Part shown: one piece after another, positions 51,778-60,566 of the stretch
How positions within the stretch are numbered: the stretch's first letter is position 1
How the letters are laid out: every line of letters begins with the position of its first letter
DNA from: Desulfarculales bacterium UBA696
GTDB taxonomy: Bacteria > Desulfobacterota > Syntrophobacteria > Syntrophobacterales > Syntrophobacteraceae
Direction: 5' to 3'
DNA length: 64,000 nt
NCBI GenBank assembly: GCA_002298995.1
Contig: DBMO01000046.1
Coordinates: 1-64,000 of the forward strand
Notes under the pieces: generated by a model
Databases searched by the model: none
What the model was told of the DNA's origin: nothing
What the model saw: only the letters and a program-made list of their open reading frames with translations
Position numbers and translations under genes: made by a program

Positions 51778-52476
51778 CCGGCTACTCCCTCGAAACGGTT
51801 TTGACCTAATTAAGGCAAGAGCCGTACCAGGCGGCAATGGGACAATCGCATTTTAATATCCTATGTTATTTCCAACTGTTACGACAAGCGGCGATCTCCG
51901 GCGGCATTCATTCACAATGGGATTTGAGACAACTAATGAGACACTCGGATTAAAGCCGGCGAGACACCTTTCGAAACCACGTATTGCTATCAGTGGCGAA
52001 ACGGAGTGTTTAGGCGGGGCGAAAAGCTGTATCAAGTTCAAACCCGAGACAAAGTTGTCTCATGAGACACATTCCAGAAATTTATCGCGGTGCGGCAAGA
52101 ATTTTGAGACCCTTTCCTTGAATATGGTCTATATATGTTTTTGTAGATATCTTCTCGGACTGGACCATATGTCTGATTGCTCAACACTCGTTTACGCTAA
52201 TCTCCTCAGAGGTTCAAAATTCCGCCGTCGGTACAGGGCTGTCTCAGCGCCCGCGAACATAAGCGCAAGTAGGATAAAAATACGGTATTTTACCCATTTA
52301 GGTTTCCAGGCTCAGGTATTAGTTAGGACCACACAGAGTCGCGTGCTTTTGAGAAACTATGTGCAAACGTTGTGGGGGAAGGCCCCGCTCCGCCCTTTTG
52401 CGGTTTTTTCGTATTCAGCTCGCAAATACTTTCCGATATTCACCAAAATGTTCATCTTCAAACCCCAGAGGCGAAT
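51778..52476. other. Regulatory region upstream of phaEC
   Basis: No convincing gene; open frames here have poor composition. It holds several TGAGACA heptamers, including the palindrome at 52056-52069, and the ribosome site AGAGG before phaE. Confidence 0.45.
51925..52069. promoter_or_regulatory. Cluster of TGAGACA sites, possible operator
   Basis: TGAGACA occurs at 51925-51931, 51937-51943 and 52063-52069. With its inverse TGTCTCA at 52056-52062 the last makes a perfect 14-bp palindrome, TGTCTCATGAGACA. The two left sites are 12 bases apart, about one helical turn. This looks like a binding site for a dimeric regulator of phaEC; the regulator is unknown. Confidence 0.4.
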
Positions 52477-53352
52477 ATGAATGAGAATCGTCAAGCGTGG
52501 ACCGATCCATTTTTGGTCTGGGCCGATTTGACCAAATCGGCTTCCGATTTCTGGCAGTCCTCCGCCAAGGCGTGGCAGGAGACAGCAACCGCGTTCGCTA
52601 AAGCAGCAATGGTGCGCGAAAGCACCGATAACGCAGCGGCGGCGTGGAAGGACCTCTTCACGGGAGCACTTTCGCCCGAAGCCTTGCAATCGCTTGGGAA
52701 TTCCCCGTCTTTTAGTGAAGTCGCGGTCGAGGGGGCCAGGTCCCTGATAGACGGGTTTTTGCGCTTCCAGGAACGAATCAAGGCCACGGGCAACAACAAC
52801 GGTCAGGGACCCGATTCCGGCGCTGCCGGCCACCAGGATATTTTCCGGCTGTGGATGGAATTCCATGAAAAGGAGATCCGGCCGCTGCTCAATGTCCCGC
52901 AGATCGGGCTTACCCGATTTCACCAGGAGAAGATGAATCAGCTTCTCGACAAGTTCAACCTCTACCAGGCCGCGGTAGGCGAATTCCATTACCTGCTCTG
53001 CCGCCCGATGGAAACCTCGCTAAAGGAAATGCGCGACAAACTCGATCAGTCGCGGGAGGACGATTCATCCAAGGATCTCAAGCAGTACTACGCGCTGTGG
53101 ATAAAGACCCTCGAGGGACACTACATGGAGCTTTTCAAGTCTCCCGAGTGGAACAAGGCCCTCGCCCGCCTGGTAGATGAAGCCTCCACTTTCAGGGTTT
53201 CGAGAAACGAGATCATGGCCGATTTCATGCAGTTTTTCCCCATACCCACCAACAAGGAAATGGATGAGGTCTACAAGGAACTATACACGCTGAAGAAGAT
53301 GGTGAAGGGATTGATCAAAAAAGCCTCCCAACAGGAGCCGAATGCGCGATGA
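52477..53352 (+). CDS. phaE: Class III PHA synthase subunit PhaE
   Basis: A 291-residue accessory subunit of polyhydroxyalkanoate synthase. The ATG at 52477 follows AGAGG; a longer frame is of poor composition. It is helical, with MEFHEKEIRPLLNVPQIGLTRFHQEK (a PhaE block) and a coiled-coil region, and the hydrophobic end helix VYKELYTLKKMVKGLIKK. It overlaps phaC by four bases. Confidence 0.88.
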   Translation: MNENRQAWTDPFLVWADLTKSASDFWQSSAKAWQETATAFAKAAMVRESTDNAAAAWKDLFTGALSPEALQSLGNSPSFSEVAVEGARSLIDGFLRFQERIKATGNNNGQGPDSGAAGHQDIFRLWMEFHEKEIRPLLNVPQIGLTRFHQEKMNQLLDKFNLYQAAVGEFHYLLCRPMETSLKEMRDKLDQSREDDSSKDLKQYYALWIKTLEGHYMELFKSPEWNKALARLVDEASTFRVSRNEIMADFMQFFPIPTNKEMDEVYKELYTLKKMVKGLIKKASQQEPNAR

Positions 53353-54452
53353 GTTCTCAATCAGCCTCCCACGAAAGTTTGTTGAAGGTTTTTGTCGAGG
53401 GCCTGGAAAAATCCCGTGAAAGAATTTTAAAGTCGCGAGACGTTCTTCTCGGACCCCTTGATACGGAAATCGCCACCACCCCCAGCGAAGTCGTCTACCA
53501 GGAAGACAGGGTAAAGCTCAAATATTACAAGCCGGCCAACCCCGAAAACCGAATCAAGACCCCGCTTCTGGTCGTCTACGCCCTGATTAACCGGGAGACC
53601 ATGCTCGATCTTCAGCCAGGCCGCAGCGTTGTCCAAAACCTCCTCAAGGAGGGAATCGACCTCTACATGGTCGACTGGGGCTACCCCACCCGCAAAGACC
53701 GGTTCCTTACCATCGGCGACCACGTCAACGGATACCTGGACAATATCGTCGATTTCGTACGCAAGCGACATAAAGTCGATAAAATCAATATCATGGGAAT
53801 TTGCATGGGCGGGACTTTTTCGGTGATGTATTCCGCCCTGCACCCGGAAAAAGTTAAAAACCTCATTACGACCGTAACCCCGAGCAACTTCGAGACCAGC
53901 AAGGGCCTTCTCCATATCTGGACCAAGGACCTCAACCTGGACCACGTAGTTGATGCATTCGGCAATGTGCCGGGGGACCTGTTGAATGTGGGGTTTTTAC
54001 TCCTCAATCCGGCGCGCCTCGTTATCGACAAATACATGAATTATTTCGAGAATATAGATAATAAGGAATACATCGAGAACTTCATACGGATGGAAAAGTG
54101 GATTTTCGACAGCCCGGACGTTCCCGGCGAGACAATCCGCCAATTCATCGATGACTGCTACAAGAAAAACCTCCTGATCCAGAGCAAGATGGAACTGGAC
54201 GGCGAATTGGTTGACCTTAAAAAGGTAACGATGCCGCTCCTGAACGTCTACGGCAAATACGACCACCTGGTGCCCCCCGAGGCATGCGACGCCCTCACCA
54301 GCAAAGTCGGCAGCCTCGATGCCGAAAACATCTGCCTCGACACCGGCCACATCGGCATCTTCGTCAGCTCGAAAAGCCAGAAGGAATTGATCCCCAAGGT
54401 AATAGACTGGCTGAGACAACGGGACGGCAAAGCCAAACGGGCAAAGCACTAG
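53349..54452 (+). CDS. phaC: Class III PHA synthase catalytic subunit PhaC
   Basis: A 367-residue alpha/beta-hydrolase-fold synthase that polymerises 3-hydroxyacyl-CoA into storage granules. Lipase-box-like GICMGG has catalytic Cys152; Asp305 (YGKYDHLVPP) and His334 (DTGHIGIF) complete the triad, each three residues higher than in the Allochromatium enzyme. Length is that of class III. It overlaps phaE and is followed by a terminator. No phasin or depolymerase gene adjoins. Confidence 0.95.
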   Translation: MSSQSASHESLLKVFVEGLEKSRERILKSRDVLLGPLDTEIATTPSEVVYQEDRVKLKYYKPANPENRIKTPLLVVYALINRETMLDLQPGRSVVQNLLKEGIDLYMVDWGYPTRKDRFLTIGDHVNGYLDNIVDFVRKRHKVDKINIMGICMGGTFSVMYSALHPEKVKNLITTVTPSNFETSKGLLHIWTKDLNLDHVVDAFGNVPGDLLNVGFLLLNPARLVIDKYMNYFENIDNKEYIENFIRMEKWIFDSPDVPGETIRQFIDDCYKKNLLIQSKMELDGELVDLKKVTMPLLNVYGKYDHLVPPEACDALTSKVGSLDAENICLDTGHIGIFVSSKSQKELIPKVIDWLRQRDGKAKRAKH

Positions 54453-54524
54453 CTTTGGCTGTTTGTTTAAGGAGGTATCGTACACCGAACCTACCGAGCT
54501 TTATTTAACGATAAATTGATCAGA

Positions 54525-54550
54525 ATGGGCAGGGCTTCGGCCGTGCCCAT
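54525..54550 (+). terminator. Terminator-like hairpin after phaC
   Basis: ATGGGCA (54525-54531) pairs with TGCCCAT (54544-54550) around a GC-rich inner stem; the downstream T-run is short. Confidence 0.5.
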
Positions 54551-54607
54551 TTGCATTTGAGCTTGCCGGGCTCGACCGGGCACGGGGGACATTCCGTCAG
54601 CGTAAAA

Positions 54608-54653
54608 TCAATGCGGGCGGCCAGGACACTTGCTGCCGGGCCGCCCGCATTGA
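54608..54653. repeat. Perfect 15-bp inverted repeat
   Basis: TCAATGCGGGCGGCC (54608-54622) is matched exactly by its reverse complement at 54639-54653 with a 16-base loop. It may be a second terminator or a palindromic repeat; no T-run follows. Confidence 0.65.
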
Positions 54654-54966
54654 TTCTCCAAGCGTTCTGAATGAGGGAATGAGCTAATCCGAAATCACCT
54701 GATTAATGAAGGCTGAATTGTCGCAATTCTCCCGCGGAGGCCGCTAAGAGGACTTCTTCAATTTTGATCTCGGCAATGTAAGACCTGGTGAAATGTCAGG
54801 ATTCTTTACGAAAGTATAACATGGGCTTGGCGCCCATCCCTAAGAGGTTTGCTTGGAATTATGCTTTTGGCTTTTGTCGGAATGTTTTACACTCTCTCGA
54901 AATAATGTTCTCGGATTGGCTCTTATCCTAATCCTAACATGTAGATATAAATAGCATTACTTCAAT

Positions 54967-54981
54967 GGGCATGAGATTTGC
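54967..54981 (+). promoter_or_regulatory. Sigma-54 type -24/-12 promoter
   Basis: GGGCATGAGATTTGC matches TGGCACGnnnnTTGC, with GG at 54968-54969 and GC at 54980-54981 in the exact spacing. It lies 127 bases before the PEP-CTERM start codon. Confidence 0.6.
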
Positions 54982-55026
54982 TTGGCTTTACAGCTGTAGC
55001 TCGTGTTTTCGGTTATCAAAGAAAAA

Positions 55027-55055
55027 CCTCTGCCGCCAAGCAAATGTGGCAGAGG
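55027..55055 (+). promoter_or_regulatory. Leader hairpin of the PEP-CTERM gene
   Basis: CCTCTGCC (55027-55034) pairs with GGCAGAGG (55048-55055) in the predicted 5' leader. It could affect RNA stability or translation; no known riboswitch consensus fits. Confidence 0.4.
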
Positions 55056-55107
55056 AAACTTATGGGATATCAAGGTATTCGTTGGACAACAAGAGGAGGA
55101 ATTATCA

Positions 55108-55728
55108 ATGAAGATGCACAAAGCGATGTTTCTGATAGCTCTGACGCTCGCTGTGGTCTTAGCTGGCAGTATTGCGCAGGCGAACCTGATTACGGGTAAA
55201 CTTTGGCACGTCTCTGAGGCGGTATCACAAAACGCCATCCCGGCAAATGTGCCACTTACGACGCCGGATGTTACGTTCGATGTGAATGCGGTCAACTTTG
55301 ATTCTCAAACTTCAGGGTACTCAGTTGGGGCCTTCCTGACAGGCGGAGGGGCTTTTAATATTACAGAAAACACTTCCGGCACCCTCGCCTCATTTCTGGA
55401 TCCCGTACTCATCGAATTTAGCGGCCATGTCTCGGTCACTACTGGTATGTCATTTACCGTAGCGCACGATGACGGTTTGACACTGATCATCAATGGTACC
55501 AACCTGGGATTCAATCCTGGCCCTTCGGCGCCCGCGACCACTACACTAAACTGGGGTGGACCATCAGGTACCTTCGACTTTCAGTTGGTGTATGGTGAGT
55601 GCTGTGGTCCCCCGGCAGTGCTGAAGACCAGTCTTCCTCTAAATAATGTCCCCGAACCCGGCATGATGCTCCTTATTGGCTCGGGATTGCTGGGCTTGGC
55701 TGCGTTAAGGACCAAGTTCAAGAAATAG
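55108..55728 (+). CDS. PEP-CTERM sorted secreted protein
   Basis: A 206-residue exported protein. ATG 55108 follows GAGGAGG eight bases away. Signal peptide residues 1-25 (LTLAVVLAGSIAQA). The middle is beta-rich (a carbohydrate-binding-like sandwich, with LIINGTNLGF). The C-terminus NVPEPGMMLLIGSGLLGLAA then RTKFKK is a full PEP-CTERM signal: VPEP motif, membrane helix, basic end, cut by exosortase. The exosortase is not in this window. Probably an extracellular matrix protein. Transcription is likely from the sigma-54 promoter at 54967. Confidence 0.88.
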   Translation: MKMHKAMFLIALTLAVVLAGSIAQANLITGKLWHVSEAVSQNAIPANVPLTTPDVTFDVNAVNFDSQTSGYSVGAFLTGGGAFNITENTSGTLASFLDPVLIEFSGHVSVTTGMSFTVAHDDGLTLIINGTNLGFNPGPSAPATTTLNWGGPSGTFDFQLVYGECCGPPAVLKTSLPLNNVPEPGMMLLIGSGLLGLAALRTKFKK

Positions 55729-55760
55729 CGTAAGCGCTTTTCAAGCGTTGCAAGAAAGGA

Positions 55761-55791
55761 AGGCAGGGTCTAATCGGCCCTGCCTTTTTTT
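55761..55791 (+). terminator. Intrinsic terminator after the PEP-CTERM gene
   Basis: GGCAGGG (55762-55768) pairs with CCCTGCC (55778-55784), followed by seven T. Confidence 0.85.
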
Positions 55792-55832
55792 CGTCACAAA
55801 ACAAATCTTTCCTGACAGGAGTTTCCACAACC

Positions 55833-56792
55833 ATGCCATCTTGCCCTAAAACGGCGCGGGTCATTCAGGTTTTCATTGGCCTGGTTTTCATCCTGGCAGG
55901 TATGGTTAAAGTCTGGGAGCCTCTCCTTTTCTACTGGGAGGTCCTGCCCCTTACCCAGTCCCTTACCCAGATGTTAGGCCTGGGGAACGCCATCTGGCCG
56001 TTGCCCGCGCGGCTAGCACTCCTGTTGGGACCAATTGAAACGGGACTTGGATTGGCGCTCATACTCAACTGGCGTCCTGGTTTCGTTCTGCCTTTGAGCG
56101 TTTCCATGACAGCCTGTTTCCTTGGGTTCATGCTCTACGTGTGGCGCCTCGGTGCGGGAGACGACTGCGGTTGCTTCGGATTTCTGGTCGAACGAAGTCC
56201 CGGTGAAGCTGCAACAGAGGATTCAGTGATGTTGGGGCTGCTCCTTTTTGCCTGGTGGGCCAGGAAGCGGGAGGAGATCGGTCCCAGAAGAATTAATGGC
56301 TGGCTGGTGTTGGGGGGCACTGTCCTTGCTCTGGCCTTGGGAGGGATAAGATTTTTCCCTGTCATGGATCGCCTGGACGCATCGGACCTGCGGGTGGGAT
56401 TCCAGATAAGCGGATTGAGGCTTACTGGAGCAGATGCCGATCTGATGAAGGGTGAACATCTGGTCGAGTTTTTCAGCCCGATCTGTATGAAATGTGAAAG
56501 AATGGTCCCCATGCTGAACAAAGGCAAGGAAAAGCCCGGGCTTCCTCAAGTCATCGGCCTTACCGCCTATGCTCAGGATTCCGCTGAGTTGCTCATATTC
56601 AAGCTCAAAACTCAGCCTAACTACCCCATGGCGACTATCTCGAGGCCGGATTTTCTACGCCTCACTTGGCGTAGCCCATATCCCCGCCTGGCATATGTGC
56701 GTGACGGGACCATCTTGTGTGTATGGGAATCCGATGATCATCCAACGTGGACACAGATTGAAAGTTCGATAACCGAAAGTGTGAAACGGTAG
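55833..56792 (+). CDS. MauE/DoxX-like membrane protein fused to a thioredoxin-like domain
   Basis: A 319-residue protein. Residues 1-165 have four to five membrane helices of the MauE/DoxX type (VFIGLVFILAGMVKVWEP, LGPIETGLGLALIL) with the DDCGCFG motif near residue 110. After a further helix (about 150-180) the periplasmic C-terminal part has VEFFSPICMKCERMVPML, a CMKC thioredoxin-like active site near residues 215-218. MauE-type proteins help form disulfides or mature partners; fusion to a redox domain suggests a thiol relay across the membrane. Partners unknown. Confidence 0.75.
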   Translation: MPSCPKTARVIQVFIGLVFILAGMVKVWEPLLFYWEVLPLTQSLTQMLGLGNAIWPLPARLALLLGPIETGLGLALILNWRPGFVLPLSVSMTACFLGFMLYVWRLGAGDDCGCFGFLVERSPGEAATEDSVMLGLLLFAWWARKREEIGPRRINGWLVLGGTVLALALGGIRFFPVMDRLDASDLRVGFQISGLRLTGADADLMKGEHLVEFFSPICMKCERMVPMLNKGKEKPGLPQVIGLTAYAQDSAELLIFKLKTQPNYPMATISRPDFLRLTWRSPYPRLAYVRDGTILCVWESDDHPTWTQIESSITESVKR

Positions 56793-57325
56793 GCAATTGC
56801 TTTTTAGGGGTCTAATACTGATTTACCAAGAAAATGCTCAATTTTCATGCTTCGCGGGCGAGGCGCAGCATCATGGAAAATTGCGTTCAAGTTGCGCCTA
56901 AAAACCGATGGGTTCCGCTCCTCTCCACCCATCCTACGCTCAGTCTGCGTGCTAGGTTAAGATGTAGGATGGGTGGAGAGGAGCGGAACCCATCGGTTCA
57001 ATCTTGAACGCGAGCTGGTATAAACACAGTGAGGTCCCAAGGTGCAAAAGACAACCTGGGGGGGCACGCACGATGTTAGAACCCATCCTCATTAGGCTTT
57101 GGCAGGAAAACAAAAGTCTGCCACGGCCCTGCCCCAAGTCACCCCAAAACAGTATCCCGCCCGAAAACATCAGGCATGAGAACAAATGGCGCCAATCCCG
57201 CTTAAGCGATCAACCCTGCTGGCTTAATCGCATCTGGACAAAAACAGGATATTTGTGTTTACTTGCCGTGCGAAATTTGGCTGAAACCGAGCACCGAAAC
57301 CGAAACGAAAGGCGCGGGTTTATGT
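56793..57325. other. Intergenic region with a long inverted repeat
   Basis: No gene supported. The main feature is the inverted repeat at 56881-57011. Confidence 0.55.
56881..57011. repeat. Long inverted repeat, 35-bp perfect arms
   Basis: Bases 56903-56937 are the exact reverse complement of 56964-56998, with a 26-base spacer. Outer arms GCGTTCAAG (56883-56891) and CTTGAACGC (57003-57011) extend the pairing with gaps. The outer left flank is also found inverted at 1-21. No transposase reading frame is inside, so it resembles a REP/MITE-type element. Confidence 0.85.
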
Positions 57326-58096
57326 ATGTCTGATATACCGCCATTTCTCACCTCCACAAAATTATCTAGCGTGCCGGGCCTGGTGCATGGATTTTTTACG
57401 AGGGCCGGCGGGGTGAGCGGGCCGCCTTATGACAGCCTCAATGCGTCGTGGAGCAATGGGGATTCGGCGCAAGCGGTTTCGGAAAATCTTTCGCGGATAA
57501 TGGCTGCGCTGGGACTGGAACGGCTCGTTTCAAGCCGCCAGGTTCACGGCGATGTGATCAATGTTGTTGGCGAGAGCACACTGCGCTCTTTCAAGGCAAG
57601 GCCCCCTATTCTTCTTGCGGACCCGGGCGATGCCCTGGTGACAGGCATTTCCGATACCGGCCTTCTAATCAAGATTGCCGACTGCCAGTCGGTATTCCTG
57701 GTTGATCCCGAAAGGCGAATGTGCGCCAACGTGCATTCGGGCTGGCGCGGGAGCGTTCAAAATGTCGCGGGAAAGACCGTGGAATACCTGCGGGAGCGGT
57801 TTAATTGCCTCCCTGGAAGGATGCTTGCCGCCGTGGGCCCGTCGCTTGGGCCTTGTTGCGCGGAATACGTGAATTTTAGAAATGAATTCCCGCCCGACTT
57901 GTGGCATTTTCAGACCCGGCCCGCCTACTTCGATTTTTGGGCAATGACGCGGCACCAGTTGGTCGAGGCCGGAATTCCCAATGAGAATATCGATATTCTC
58001 GGGCGGTGCACTGTTTGCGAGAAGTCGACCTTTTTTTCGTACCGGGGCGAGCGCGATACAGGCAGGATGGCAGCCGTGATCGGGTGGAAGGGTTAG
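57326..58096 (+). CDS. pgeF: Peptidoglycan editing factor PgeF (YfiH family)
   Basis: A 256-residue Cys-His-His enzyme that corrects mis-incorporated residues in peptidoglycan stems. SSRQVHGDVINV, ADCQSVFLVDP and NVHSGWRGSVQN carry the zinc His/Cys; GPSLGPCCAEY and CTVCEKSTFFSYR follow. The start at ATG 57326 has only a weak site; a frame 63 bases longer lacks family similarity. It precedes pyrK by 12 bases. Confidence 0.92.
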   Translation: MSDIPPFLTSTKLSSVPGLVHGFFTRAGGVSGPPYDSLNASWSNGDSAQAVSENLSRIMAALGLERLVSSRQVHGDVINVVGESTLRSFKARPPILLADPGDALVTGISDTGLLIKIADCQSVFLVDPERRMCANVHSGWRGSVQNVAGKTVEYLRERFNCLPGRMLAAVGPSLGPCCAEYVNFRNEFPPDLWHFQTRPAYFDFWAMTRHQLVEAGIPNENIDILGRCTVCEKSTFFSYRGERDTGRMAAVIGWKG

Positions 58097-58108
58097 GCTG
58101 GGAGCCAA

Positions 58109-58978
58109 GTGGAAAAAGTCCTCGAAACAGCGCGCATAATCTGCCGGGAGAGCCTGGCGCCTCTGATTGTCCGCCTTCGCCTGCACTCCCCCGGGATCAG
58201 CGCGGCGGCACGGGCCGGGCAGTTCGTGATGCTCAAGGTCCGGGAAGGAATCGATCCCCTTCTTCGACGCCCTTTTTCATTCCACCGAATCCACCCCGAT
58301 AAGGGGGAGATAGAGGTTCTTTTCAGGATCGCGGGGCGTGGGACCCTTGCACTTTCCAAGCTTGGCCCGGGAGATCCGGTCAGCCTCATCGGACCTCTTG
58401 GCAACGGGTTCGAACTTCCACTCGACCGAACCACCCAGATTGCCTTCATTGCCGGAGGGATCGGGATCGCACCGCTCGGGGAGCTGATTGCACAGGCACT
58501 CTCCGGCCCCGGCCAGACTCAGAAAGCGCACCTTTTCTACGGCGCCCGGTCGGCATCCGAGCTACTTCCCGAAGATATTGTGAGCCAATTCGGGTTGCGC
58601 GTCCACTTTGCAACCGATGACGGCAGCTTCGGCTACAAGGGACGTGTGACAAAGCTCTTCGAGGAGTTCACCGCTCGGGCGGATGAGGATTTCAGGCCGG
58701 CCGAGGTCTACTCCTGCGGGCCTCTTGCCATGCAGTACCATGTAGCCAAATGGGCGCTTGAAAATGACGCCCTGTCCCAGCTTTCACTCGAATCGCTCAT
58801 GGGCTGCGGAATAGGAGCCTGCCTCGGGTGCGCCCTGCCCGCCGCTGATTGCGGACCGGGAGACGATCAGCGCTTCGTCCATGTCTGTGAAGATGGCCCA
58901 ATATTTTCCGCGGGATCGATAAAATGGAACCAAATCCTGATCCAACAATCGCCGCCCCCGACCTATCTGTTCAGTTAG
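58109..58978 (+). CDS. pyrK: Dihydroorotate dehydrogenase electron-transfer subunit
   Basis: A 289-residue FAD and [2Fe-2S] protein that passes electrons from PyrD to NAD+. FAD-binding LRRPFSFHRI and GGIGIAPLGELIAQAL (nucleotide) are followed by the cluster Cys in MGCGIGACLGCALP and VCEDGP. The GTG start follows GGGAG. The end overlaps pyrD by 55 bases. Confidence 0.95.
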   Translation: MEKVLETARIICRESLAPLIVRLRLHSPGISAAARAGQFVMLKVREGIDPLLRRPFSFHRIHPDKGEIEVLFRIAGRGTLALSKLGPGDPVSLIGPLGNGFELPLDRTTQIAFIAGGIGIAPLGELIAQALSGPGQTQKAHLFYGARSASELLPEDIVSQFGLRVHFATDDGSFGYKGRVTKLFEEFTARADEDFRPAEVYSCGPLAMQYHVAKWALENDALSQLSLESLMGCGIGACLGCALPAADCGPGDDQRFVHVCEDGPIFSAGSIKWNQILIQQSPPPTYLFS

Positions 58979-59913
58979 GGCCGCTGCACCTGAAAAACCC
59001 CGTCATGACCGCCTCGGGCACCTTCGGGTACGGCGAGGAGTATGCCTCGCTGACAGATCTCGGCAAGCTCGGGGCGCTGGTCGTCAAGGGAATATCGCTT
59101 TTACCGCGAGCCGGAAACCCGCCGCCACGGATCGTTGAAACCCCAGCTGGGATGATCAACGCCATCGGCCTTGAAAATGTCGGGGTCGAGGTCTTTCTCT
59201 CGGTTAAGCTGCCCTACCTGTGCGGCCTGGATGTGCCGGTGATCGCCAATATCTTCGGAAACACAATCGAGGAATACGCGGGACTGGCCGAGCGCCTGGA
59301 CGGAGCGCCAGGCCTTACAGCCATGGAAATAAACGTAAGCTGTCCCAATGTGAAAGAAGGCGGGATGGTTTTCGGCACCGACCCGGCGATGACTGCAAAG
59401 GTAGTCGAGGCTGTCCGGCGCAAAACGTCGCTTCCGCTCATCACCAAGCTCACCCCGAATGTCACCTCGATCGCCGAAATTGCCCGAGCCGCGGAAGGCG
59501 CCGGAAGCGATATACTATCGTGCATAAACACTGTTGCCGCAATGGCCGTGGATGTTTATTCGAAGCGACCTCGCCTGGCAAATATTTTCGGGGGCCTCTC
59601 CGGCCCCGCCATCCGGCCCATCGCCCTGCGGTGCGTATACGAGGTGACCAGGGCGGTAAAATGCCCCGTCATCGGAATCGGCGGCATCGCGAGCGCGGCC
59701 GATGCCCTGGAATTTATGCTGATCGGAGCACGAGCAGTCCAGGTGGGAACAGCCAATTTCGTGGACCCAACCATAACAGCTGAGATAATCGAGGGAATCA
59801 GGTTGTTTTTGGAAGCTGAAAAAATTGCTGCCCTATCCGATTTTATCGGCACACTGGACACAAGCTGCCTCTTTCCTTTTGCCGAGGACGCCTGCGGTTC
59901 GATAGAAATTTAG
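58924..59913 (+). CDS. pyrD: Dihydroorotate dehydrogenase, class IB
   Basis: A 329-residue FMN enzyme of pyrimidine synthesis. NPVMTASGTFGYG, VVKGISLLPRAGNPPPR, NVSCPNVKEGG with the catalytic Cys of class I enzymes, SCINTVAAM and GIGGIASAADALEFM are all present. Together with PyrK it forms the NAD-linked class IB form. The start lies inside pyrK, showing translational coupling. Confidence 0.95.
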   Translation: MEPNPDPTIAAPDLSVQLGPLHLKNPVMTASGTFGYGEEYASLTDLGKLGALVVKGISLLPRAGNPPPRIVETPAGMINAIGLENVGVEVFLSVKLPYLCGLDVPVIANIFGNTIEEYAGLAERLDGAPGLTAMEINVSCPNVKEGGMVFGTDPAMTAKVVEAVRRKTSLPLITKLTPNVTSIAEIARAAEGAGSDILSCINTVAAMAVDVYSKRPRLANIFGGLSGPAIRPIALRCVYEVTRAVKCPVIGIGGIASAADALEFMLIGARAVQVGTANFVDPTITAEIIEGIRLFLEAEKIAALSDFIGTLDTSCLFPFAEDACGSIEI

Positions 59914-59969
59914 CCGGCTGGAAAGCGTGGCGGCAAATCATGGGTTGAGCTGCCTTCGAGGCATTCACC

Positions 59970-60566
59970 TCAGCGGACAAAATCCCTTCCCGCTTTCCGG
60001 CACTCATCAAGGGCCGCGGGATGGTGCAAAATGGCCCCCTTTTCGTCTATTTCCCTGAAGCAAAGCTCCCCGGCCCAGGCGATATCCAGGGCGTCGAAGA
60101 AGTATTTCGCAGTGAGGATGGAGCATTCAAAGAGACGCTTTCCGCGGGTGGCCCCTGCGCCAAGAAGAAATCCCTTCCTGCCGAGGACGAATCGTTGACC
60201 TTGAGCTGGGGCGGCAAATCCCGCTCCCTTTTTTATCAGCTCGCGCCGCATATAAGGTGCTTGTGAGCGGTCCACGAGCAGCTTCAACTGTCCGGGCAGT
60301 CCATAAAAGTAGATTGGACTGGCCATGACGACCCGATCCGCGGAATCGAGCAGTGGATAGACTTTTTCCATATCGTCTTTCTGCACGCAGCGGCCCGCTT
60401 CGTCGCAGTGACCACACCCAAGGCAGCCCGAGATATCGAGGTCCCTCACGTATATCCGCTCCGTCCGGACTTCCGCCGAGGAGGATGCCCCCTCGATGAA
60501 CGCATCGGCCATCAGGTCGGTATTGCCCTTTTTACGTGGGGAGCCGTATATGGCGACTAACAGCAT
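59970..60566 (-). CDS. NADPH-dependent FMN reductase family protein
   Basis: A 198-residue flavodoxin-fold protein. IYGSPRKKGNTDLMADAFIEGA (phosphate loop), CGHCDEAGRCVQKDDM with three Cys, and ADRVVMASPIYFYGLPGQLKLLVDR are hallmarks of the iron-sulfur flavoprotein-like branch. The Cys motif CLGCGHC-C is short of a full four-Cys ISF motif, though four Cys are present (near residues 53-64), so an Fe-S cluster is possible. It is convergent with pyrD. Confidence 0.85.
   Translation of the reverse strand: MLLVAIYGSPRKKGNTDLMADAFIEGASSSAEVRTERIYVRDLDISGCLGCGHCDEAGRCVQKDDMEKVYPLLDSADRVVMASPIYFYGLPGQLKLLVDRSQAPYMRRELIKKGAGFAAPAQGQRFVLGRKGFLLGAGATRGKRLFECSILTAKYFFDALDIAWAGELCFREIDEKGAILHHPAALDECRKAGRDFVR

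Larger units (their letters stand above)
54453..55107. other. Intergenic region with two hairpins and a sigma-54 promoter
   Basis: No gene seen. It contains the phaC terminator (54525-54550), a strong hairpin (54608-54653), the sigma-54-like promoter (54967-54981) and a leader hairpin (55027-55055) for the PEP-CTERM gene. Confidence 0.5.

Noticed and set aside
51863..52480. A 205-codon open frame before phaE
   Set aside because: Odd composition, no motif, no ribosome site; it covers the region with TGAGACA sites and is better read as regulatory.
54990..55100. Cyclic-di-GMP riboswitch in the PEP-CTERM leader
   Set aside because: The hairpin is simple and lacks the conserved junction bases of known classes.
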